Source: a virus. Taken from it: a stretch of DNA of 64,000 nt. This document shows, piece after piece, positions 60,003-64,000 of the stretch (its first letter is position 1; the number at the start of each line of letters is the position of its first letter). Location of the stretch: positions 1 through 64,000 of IMG/VR virus record IMGVR_UViG_3300036846_000800, one strand, 5' to 3'. The notes under the pieces were generated by a model. It searched no databases, was not told where the DNA came from, and worked only from the letters and a program-made list of their open reading frames with translations. A program made the translations under genes and the position numbers.

Positions 60003-60470
60003 CTAACTCACTGATCCATCAGGCGAAGGGGGCGGCACCTCTTCCTGGGGAAGCACAGGGGAAGCCTCGATGACCTTGGCGCCGTCGCCGGACCGCTTCG
60101 CCAGCATCTCCTCGATCGCCGCAATGGCGCTGTCGAGCTGCTCGTCGCTGAGGCCCTTGGCGCCCTGGGAGTGGGTCACCTCCAGCTCGCGCGGGACCAG
60201 CAAAACCAGCAGCTTGAGGAATACTGCCGGCTGGTTCAGCATCACCTTACGTATGGCCTTCTGCCCGCCCTGGCGGAACGCGAGATGCATCTCCCGGATG
60301 GTGTCGGCATTGAGCGACCGACGGGCGCGGCCTGGGTCGGCACCTGCTAGGCCAGACGACCCCTTCTCCCATTGTCCTTTGCCGTTACGCTTAGGGTTAG
60401 CTGGGGGTGGTGGCTGGCCAGTGGTGAGAGCCCTGCCAGCACGTTCTGCTTTGGGCTTGGTCTTTGCCAT
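60003..60470 (-). CDS. DUF5681-like, probable terminase small subunit-type protein
   Basis: 155 residues from ATG 60470; the upstream extension is not protein-like. NPKRNGKGQWEKGSSGLAG is the DUF5681 GxFxxGxSGNPxG-type motif. Then NADTIREMHLAFRQGGQKAI, a KVMLNQPAVFLKLLVLLVPR helix pair and LSDEQLDSAIAAIEEML, like small-terminase proteins of alphaproteobacterial phages. Such proteins recognise the packaging site and recruit TerL. It lies 5.4 kb from terL, which is unusual but seen. Confidence 0.65.
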   Translation of the reverse strand: MAKTKPKAERAGRALTTGQPPPPANPKRNGKGQWEKGSSGLAGADPGRARRSLNADTIREMHLAFRQGGQKAIRKVMLNQPAVFLKLLVLLVPRELEVTHSQGAKGLSDEQLDSAIAAIEEMLAKRSGDGAKVIEASPVLPQEEVPPPSPDGSVS

Positions 60471-60495
60471 AGCTGTGGAGGATAGACCTTGATCC

Positions 60496-60705
60496 CTATG
60501 CTTGGGTAGTGCTGTGGCTCGCGGCCTGTCCAGGGTGCTCCGCTGGGCGCTTGGCGGGCCATCCATGCAGCACGTCGAGGGCGAGGCGATTGAGGTGGCT
60601 GTCGAAGAATGGTGGGGCCAGCCACATGATGGCTGTGGGGCCGCGCAGCACTGGGGCGCAGTTCACCTTCAGCTCGCGGCGCAGCTGGCGTTGGCGGCGG
60701 GTCAT
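60496..60705 (-). CDS. Small basic hypothetical protein
   Basis: 69 residues from ATG 60705, overlapping the previous stop by four bases (ATGA). TRRQRQLRRELKVNCAPVLR and MWLAPPFFDSHLNRLALDVL. Basic start, hydrophobic middle. Unknown. Confidence 0.5.
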   Translation of the reverse strand: MTRRQRQLRRELKVNCAPVLRGPTAIMWLAPPFFDSHLNRLALDVLHGWPAKRPAEHPGQAASHSTTQA

Positions 60706-60860
60706 GGCCTGGGCTCCAGGGCCTGGATGATGGCAGCTCGCAGCCGATCGGTGCTGCAGGGGAGGGTGTCGAGGTGGCCGGCGAGGAAGTGGCGCAGGTC
60801 GCGCTCGGCCTGCAACCTGACCTTGGTTTCGATCTGGTGCAGGCGTTGAGCGCCGGTCAT
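60702..60860 (-). CDS. Small helical hypothetical protein
   Basis: 52 residues from ATG 60860 at an ATGA overlap. QRLHQIETKVRLQAERDLRH then LPCSTDRLRAAIIQAL: two helices. Coupled on both sides. Unknown. Confidence 0.5.
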   Translation of the reverse strand: MTGAQRLHQIETKVRLQAERDLRHFLAGHLDTLPCSTDRLRAAIIQALEPRP

Positions 60861-61060
60861 GACGGCATACCGCCTGGGTCGCTGGCCAGCTGGGCGCGCA
60901 CCAGGGCATCGAGTGGCTGGCCAGTGCGGGGGCAGGGCGGATGGGGTCGTGTGTCCCCATCGCACACCGATGAGAGCCAGACAACCAATACCCCAAACGC
61001 CAGGGGCAATACCCCAACCGCCAGAGCTGCGTAGAGGTCCGCTTTCTGCAAGTAAGTCAT
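60857..61060 (-). CDS. Small membrane-anchored hypothetical protein
   Basis: 67 residues. One hydrophobic segment, DLYAALAVGVLPLAFGVLVV, then a Pro/Cys-rich polar tail. It starts four bases after the 61064 gene stop. Unknown. Confidence 0.5.
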   Translation of the reverse strand: MTYLQKADLYAALAVGVLPLAFGVLVVWLSSVCDGDTRPHPPCPRTGQPLDALVRAQLASDPGGMPS

Positions 61061-61063
61061 TAG

Positions 61064-61378
61064 TCACCAGCCCTCGGAACACCAGTCACGATTACACCGA
61101 TGGGTGACATCGGCGCTTCCCGCGCTGGGCTGGTCGAGGCCCAGCTCACCCTGGTCGACCTCGGCTGGCGCACTGGTAACGGCGGCGCCTGTGGTATCCG
61201 CGCCGGCGGCGGGTGGGCTCATAGCCCCAGGCGGTCTTGCGGCGAAAGGGGGTGCGACAACCTGGGCCAGCGCGGCCCGCAGCAGCGCCTCGGTCAGCTC
61301 CTGGCCGTTGCCGGCAGCGGCGCGCGCGGCAGCCACCAACTCGGCAATGACGTCTTCGAGATCAGCATCGCTCAGCAT
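61064..61378 (-). CDS. Hypothetical protein with Ala-rich middle
   Basis: 104 residues. An acidic helical N-terminus (LSDADLEDVIAELVAAARAA) with TEALLRAALAQVVAPPFAAR, then a Pro/Thr disordered part. The tail has RCNRDWCSEGW, two cysteines. Unknown. Confidence 0.5.
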   Translation of the reverse strand: MLSDADLEDVIAELVAAARAAAGNGQELTEALLRAALAQVVAPPFAARPPGAMSPPAAGADTTGAAVTSAPAEVDQGELGLDQPSAGSADVTHRCNRDWCSEGW

Positions 61379-61420
61379 GGTGAACGCTCATTCGCCTAAT
61401 GTGCTCATCGTAGCCACGAC

Positions 61421-61497
61421 GTGACTACACGTAGCTATACGTAGCTAGCATAAACCTACTAGCATTATCAACATCTTAGCTCAGCGTGTGTAGTCAC
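61421..61497. repeat. Inverted and direct repeats upstream of the 61064 operon
   Basis: GTGACTACAC (61421-61430) is inverted at GTGTAGTCAC (61488-61497). Between them ACGTAGCTA occurs twice, and an A/T-rich run follows (61452-61478). Possible operators for the minus operon. Confidence 0.6.
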
Positions 61498-61659
61498 TAG
61501 TCTGCAACCTCGTACCAGACATGGAACTTTCTGTTCATATTAGACTGCCGCTGCAAGGCGTTAGGAAGCCCGTAGAGCAATGCTTCACACCGCGCTAGGG
61601 TGATGAGGGGGCGCCACGTTTAACGCATCCTGGAGGTTTTCGCCTTTCGTTCCTTTCAT
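61497..61659 (-). pseudogene. Very small gene interrupted by a +1 frameshift
   Basis: From ATG 61659 the frame reads MKGTKGENLQDALNVAP and soon stops. Skipping one C at the CCCCC run continues as LITLARCEALLYGLPNALQR and ends KFHVWYEVAD at 61497, a convincing 53-residue protein. It is one base out of frame. AAGGAG lies 12 bases upstream. Either a programmed frameshift, a mutation, or an assembly error in the C run. Neighbours are intact. Confidence 0.45.
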
Positions 61660-61683
61660 GGTCTGTTCCACTCCTTATATATA

Positions 61684-61696
61684 TGCCACGGTGGCA
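61684..61696 (-). promoter_or_regulatory. Palindrome beside a ribosome site
   Basis: TGCCAC-G-GTGGCA, just after the 61700 stop and before TATATATAAGGAG (minus sense) of the 61659 gene. Possible promoter/operator or hairpin. Confidence 0.35.
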
Positions 61697-61699
61697 GGG

Positions 61700-61840
61700 T
61701 CAGTCCCAGCCGGCGACAGCAATCATGAGATAGCAAGCGGTTGGGCTATCCGGCACGGTCATGGCCGTGACCCATTGCAGCCCGGCCGGCGCATAGACCA
61801 CAACCCAGCCGCCAACACACTCGATCGCTGTCAGCTCCAT
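61700..61840 (-). CDS. 46-residue small protein
   Basis: Reads MELTAIECVGGWVVVYAPAG, then LQWVTAMTVPDSPTACYLMI and AVAGWD. Ribosome site CGAGG eight bases before the ATG. Hydrophobic but beta-like. Two GTAGCGTTA copies lie 12-38 bases upstream, perhaps operators. No family recognised. Confidence 0.5.
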   Translation of the reverse strand: MELTAIECVGGWVVVYAPAGLQWVTAMTVPDSPTACYLMIAVAGWD

Positions 61841-62242
61841 CTGTTACACCTCGTAGCGTTACATATGAGGTAGCGTTATTCGCTGTAGCAGTTCCATCGC
61901 GGCCCTAGTGCCACAATCACAGACCTGCTTCTTTTCCCCTCGCTCGGTCCTGGGGTGGGGCAACACTGTTGGGCTAGGTCACGGCTTCTTCGGCTGCCCC
62001 TTCACTTGCTGCTCGACCGGCGGGTGGGGAGGCCGCGCGCGCGTGATTCCGCGCTGAGTCGCGGGGGCTGTCAATCACTGCATTCTGCGAGTGATCATTC
62101 TCCTATCGGTAGTGGCTGACTATGCGATGACACAATACCCATGGGGTGCATCCGGGTAGGGGCTGTGGATAGCTGGACAGCAAGCCTGACCTGTTGAGCG
62201 GATTGCTTAGGATGCTAAGTAATTAAATAACACCATGTCATG
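61841..62242. other. Divergent regulatory region, possible origin
   Basis: GTAGCGTTA at 61853-61861 and 61870-61878 (direct, 8-base gap). A CCGCG..CGCGG hairpin near 62053-62069. TGTGGATAG at 62164-62172 matches the DnaA box TGTGGATAA in 8 of 9. TTGCTTAG..CTAAGTAA (one mismatch) near 62203-62222, and AT-rich GTAATTAAATAA after it. No coding frame with support. Confidence 0.5.
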
Positions 62243-62271
62243 TTGACAGAGTGACCGTAATATGCTTTACA
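62243..62271 (+). promoter_or_regulatory. Promoter of the right-hand plus operon
   Basis: TTGACA at 62243-62248, 17 bases, TTTACA at 62266-62271. Perfect -35 with a weak -10. The first gene starts at 62310 behind GAAAGGACTGAGCT. Confidence 0.55.
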
Positions 62272-62309
62272 CGTATAGCTCAACTCTAACCCAATGAAAG
62301 GACTGAGCT

Positions 62310-62513
62310 ATGACCGAGTACACCGTCCACTTCCAGAAGGGCACCCGCGTCGGTGCACGCTCCACCCGCATGGTGCAGATCGAGGCCGAGACCGCGAAGG
62401 AGGCCGCGACCAACGCGCGGCGCGAGTTCAACTCCGAGCATCACGACAACAACAAGTATCGCCTCGTCCGCATCGATCACTTCGAGGGCTACAACATCGT
62501 GATCGATTACTGA
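62310..62513 (+). CDS. Small hypothetical protein, first of right-hand operon
   Basis: 67 residues; AAGGA upstream. EYTVHFQKGTRVGARSTRMV then IEAETAKEAATNARREFN and a beta end (YRLVRIDHFEGYNIVIDY): a beta-alpha-beta fold. Small phage proteins like this are common near replication genes; the role is unknown. Confidence 0.6.
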   Translation: MTEYTVHFQKGTRVGARSTRMVQIEAETAKEAATNARREFNSEHHDNNKYRLVRIDHFEGYNIVIDY

Positions 62514-62514
62514 C

Positions 62515-62667
62515 ATGGAAAGCCTCGCCCTCTCCTTCGCCGCGCTGGGCCTGAGCGGCATCAGCATGACCCTCTCCTGGCTTGGGCGCTACACCCAAGC
62601 CACCTCCTACGCCCTCGGCGCGATCGCCTGCGCTTGTGGTGCGATCATCCTCGCAGTGTGGGGCTGA
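62515..62667 (+). CDS. 50-residue membrane protein
   Basis: Reads MESLALSFAALGLSGISMTL, SWLGRYTQATSYALGAIACA, CGAIILAVWG. Two hydrophobic helices around a short polar turn. It starts one base after the 62513 stop (TGACATG), and the next gene starts two bases after its stop. Unknown. Confidence 0.55.
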   Translation: MESLALSFAALGLSGISMTLSWLGRYTQATSYALGAIACACGAIILAVWG

Positions 62668-62669
62668 CC

Positions 62670-63425
62670 ATGACCCCCGAAACCCTCATCGCCCAGGGCG
62701 CCTTGTTCGTCGTCAATCACTCAGGCGGCAAGGACTCGCAGGCCATGTTCATCAAGCTCCTGGAGCGCGTGCCGGCCAGCCAGCTGCTGGTGGTGCACGC
62801 CTCGCTGGGCGAGATGGAGTGGCACGGCGCGCTGGAGCTGGCCCAGGCGCAGGCCCAGGCCGCTGGCGTACCCTTCATCGTGGCACGGTCCGACAAGTCT
62901 CTCCTGGACATGGTCGAGCGTCGGTTCGCAGCGCGCCCCGAGGTGCCGAGCTTCCCGAGCGCTTCGCACCGGCAGTGTACCTCTGATCTCAAGCGCGGGC
63001 CGATCGAGCGCGAGGTGCGCCGCTATGCCAAGGCGCACGGTCTCACCCTGATCGTGAACTGCACCGGCATCCGCGCCCAGGAGAGCCCCTCCCGCGCCAA
63101 GGTGCAGGTGTTCACCAGGAACGAGCGCAACAGCGCCGCAGGGCGCTCCTGGTTCGATTGGGCGCCCATCCACAGCCTCACCACCCTCGATGTGTTCCAG
63201 AGCATCGAGCGCGCCGGCCAGCAACCGCATCCGGCTTATGCCGCCGGCAATCAGCGCCTGTCGTGCGTGTTCTGCATCATGGGCTCGCGCCATGACATCG
63301 CCCTGGGCGCCAAGGCCCGCCCCGAGCTGTTCGCGCGCTACGTCGAGCTGGAGCAGCGCACTGGTTACACCATGCATATGAGCCGCAAGTCCCTCACCCA
63401 GCTGGTCGCGGAGGCCGCGCTATGA
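62670..63425 (+). CDS. PAPS-reductase/DndC-family phosphosulfate-type enzyme
   Basis: 251 residues from ATG 62670. PP-loop HSGGKDSQAM (17-26, SGGKDS), then LLVVHASLGEMEW, SASHRQCTSDLKRGPIE, NCTGIRAQESPSRAK, W-x-P (DWAPIHSLTTLDVF) and HPAYAAGNQRLSCVFCIMGS with a conserved cysteine pair. These are PAPS reductase superfamily features. In phages such proteins may alter sulfur metabolism or take part in DNA modification; the latter is unproven here. It is co-translated with a zinc protein. Confidence 0.75.
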   Translation: MTPETLIAQGALFVVNHSGGKDSQAMFIKLLERVPASQLLVVHASLGEMEWHGALELAQAQAQAAGVPFIVARSDKSLLDMVERRFAARPEVPSFPSASHRQCTSDLKRGPIEREVRRYAKAHGLTLIVNCTGIRAQESPSRAKVQVFTRNERNSAAGRSWFDWAPIHSLTTLDVFQSIERAGQQPHPAYAAGNQRLSCVFCIMGSRHDIALGAKARPELFARYVELEQRTGYTMHMSRKSLTQLVAEAAL

Positions 63426-63625
63426 CCCTCGATCACCTCCGCGTCCGCCAGCACCAGAGCTGCCCGCTGTGCCACCGCGCCAAGGGCTTCGGCCTGCTGG
63501 TGTGCTGGCCCTGCTTCCGCGCCTACGACCTGCGCAACGGCAACCCCCTGGTCGATCGCCGGCTCGATGCCGCCGAGGCCAACCTTGCCGTGCTCGAAGC
63601 CTCCAACACCGTGAAAGGACACTGA
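63422..63625 (+). CDS. Small zinc-finger-like protein
   Basis: 67 residues starting at ATGA with the PAPS-reductase-like gene. SCPLCHRAKGFGLLVCWPC: two CxxC pairs in a compact zinc knuckle, then a helical tail (AAEANLAVLEASN). A partner of the upstream enzyme is possible. Confidence 0.6.
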   Translation: MTLDHLRVRQHQSCPLCHRAKGFGLLVCWPCFRAYDLRNGNPLVDRRLDAAEANLAVLEASNTVKGH

Positions 63626-63627
63626 CC

Positions 63628-64000
63628 ATGCCGACCAAGTCTCAAATCGCCGCCAGCAAGATCAACGCCGGCCTGCGCGCCCGCAACGCCTTCATCTGGA
63701 TCAAGACCCCCGAGGAGGCACGGGTCGAGCGCTACCTGATCGAGGCTTGCGCCGCCGCCGCCTATGTCCCGCGCTTCTGGGACTGTGGCGCAGGCGTCCA
63801 GGACATCGCCGGCAACGTCCTGCCAATCGGTGGTCCCTCCATCGACGTCACCTTCCAGACCATCCGCGAGCGCGCCACCACCGGCAACGAGCGCGGCGCC
63901 TGGATACTGCGCGATGTTGCACCCTGGCTGATGGGCGCCGGCAGTGGCCCTCAGCTGACTGTGCGCCCCCTGCGCAATCTTGTGCGGTTGCTGCCCAGCG
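63628..64000 (+). CDS. AAA-type ATPase, N-terminal part (runs off right edge)
   Basis: 124 codons before the window end. IAASKINAGLRARNAFIWIK, then ERYLIEACAAAAYVPRFWDC and GAWILRDVAPWL with RPLRNLVRLLPS, match the N-terminal domain of a family of phage and plasmid AAA ATPases whose Walker A lies further on. The ATPase core is outside the window, so this is by N-terminal pattern only. Confidence 0.5.
   Translation, partial: MPTKSQIAASKINAGLRARNAFIWIKTPEEARVERYLIEACAAAAYVPRFWDCGAGVQDIAGNVLPIGGPSIDVTFQTIRERATTGNERGAWILRDVAPWLMGAGSGPQLTVRPLRNLVRLLPS

Noticed and set aside
61658-61873. Plus-strand 71-codon frame across the 61700 gene
   Set aside because: Antisense to a better-supported minus gene with a ribosome site and coupled operon. 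Composition (His/Arg/Pro) is shadow-like.
1-64000. Prophage signs: integrase, attachment sites, CI-type repressor
   Set aside because: None found on either strand in this window. A temperate module could lie outside the window.
1-64000. CRISPR arrays or insertion sequences
   Set aside because: No spaced direct repeats of 25-40 bases and no transposase motifs were seen. The tandem repeats present are inside proteins or are short.

Overview
The window is about 64 kb of a large double-stranded DNA tailed phage with short-tailed (podovirus-like) morphogenesis genes. It was probably lytic: I see no integrase, excisionase or CI-like repressor. Evidence for a phage is a complete head and tail set on the minus strand: terminase, P22-type portal, scaffold, major capsid, adaptors, tail nozzle and fibres, giant internal virion proteins, and a lysis cassette. 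The base composition is GC-rich. The host is not given directly. A secreted protein at 9240 ends in a VPGPIVGAGLPGLI...RRRRR tail, a PEP-CTERM-like sorting signal of the kind I know from Bradyrhizobium-like alphaproteobacteria, so an alphaproteobacterial or related proteobacterial host is inferred. No tRNA, rRNA, CRISPR array or insertion sequence was found. The genome continues past both edges: a helicase is cut at the left and an AAA ATPase at the right. No DNA polymerase, primase or RNA polymerase is inside the window.

Layout. (1) 1-2480, minus: SF2 helicase, zinc protein, adenine-type methyltransferase and a ribbon-helix-helix protein. (2) 2520-10873, plus: a tightly coupled early/recombination operon with an HNH-like protein, ERF single-strand annealing protein, a NUMOD3-like repeat protein, a DUF1367-like protein, small membrane peptides, then the secreted sorting-signal protein and a Pro/Gly-rich protein, closed by strong terminators. 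(3) 11190-14024, minus: lysis cassette (spanin candidate, modular endolysin, holin candidates). (4) 14150-54790, minus: about 40 kb of virion genes. These include internal/ejection proteins of 1509, 1230 and 1955 residues, a GNAT domain protein, tail nozzle, adaptors, two glycine-rich fibres, a collagen-like fibre, capsid, scaffold, a GroES-like protein, portal, a second fibre tip, an Acb2-like anti-CBASS candidate, terminase large subunit and a small RHH protein. (5) 54820-56684, plus: a six-gene accessory cassette of small zinc or coiled-coil proteins. (6) 56816-58602, minus: five unknowns, one sharing motifs with the major capsid protein. (7) 58601-59596, plus: a zinc-knuckle/AT-hook protein and one unknown. 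(8) 59597-60002: noncoding, with a G-quadruplex motif and palindromes, a candidate packaging site next to a terminase-small-like gene. (9) 60003-61840, minus: tightly packed small genes. (10) 61841-62309: a divergent regulatory region with repeated 9-mers, a DnaA-box-like site and an AT-rich patch. (11) 62310 to the end, plus: a small acidic protein, a membrane peptide, a PAPS-reductase-family enzyme, a zinc protein and the AAA ATPase start.

Points of most interest: the Acb2-like cyclic-nucleotide sponge candidate; a phage-borne exported protein with an exosortase-type sorting tail; a virion-cluster protein with a twin-arginine-type signal; an unexplained xxGGxV/xADGG micro-motif spread through at least five virion-cluster proteins; capsid motifs reused in an unrelated protein; duplicated fibre-tip modules; and a probable +1 frameshift in a very small gene at 61497-61659.
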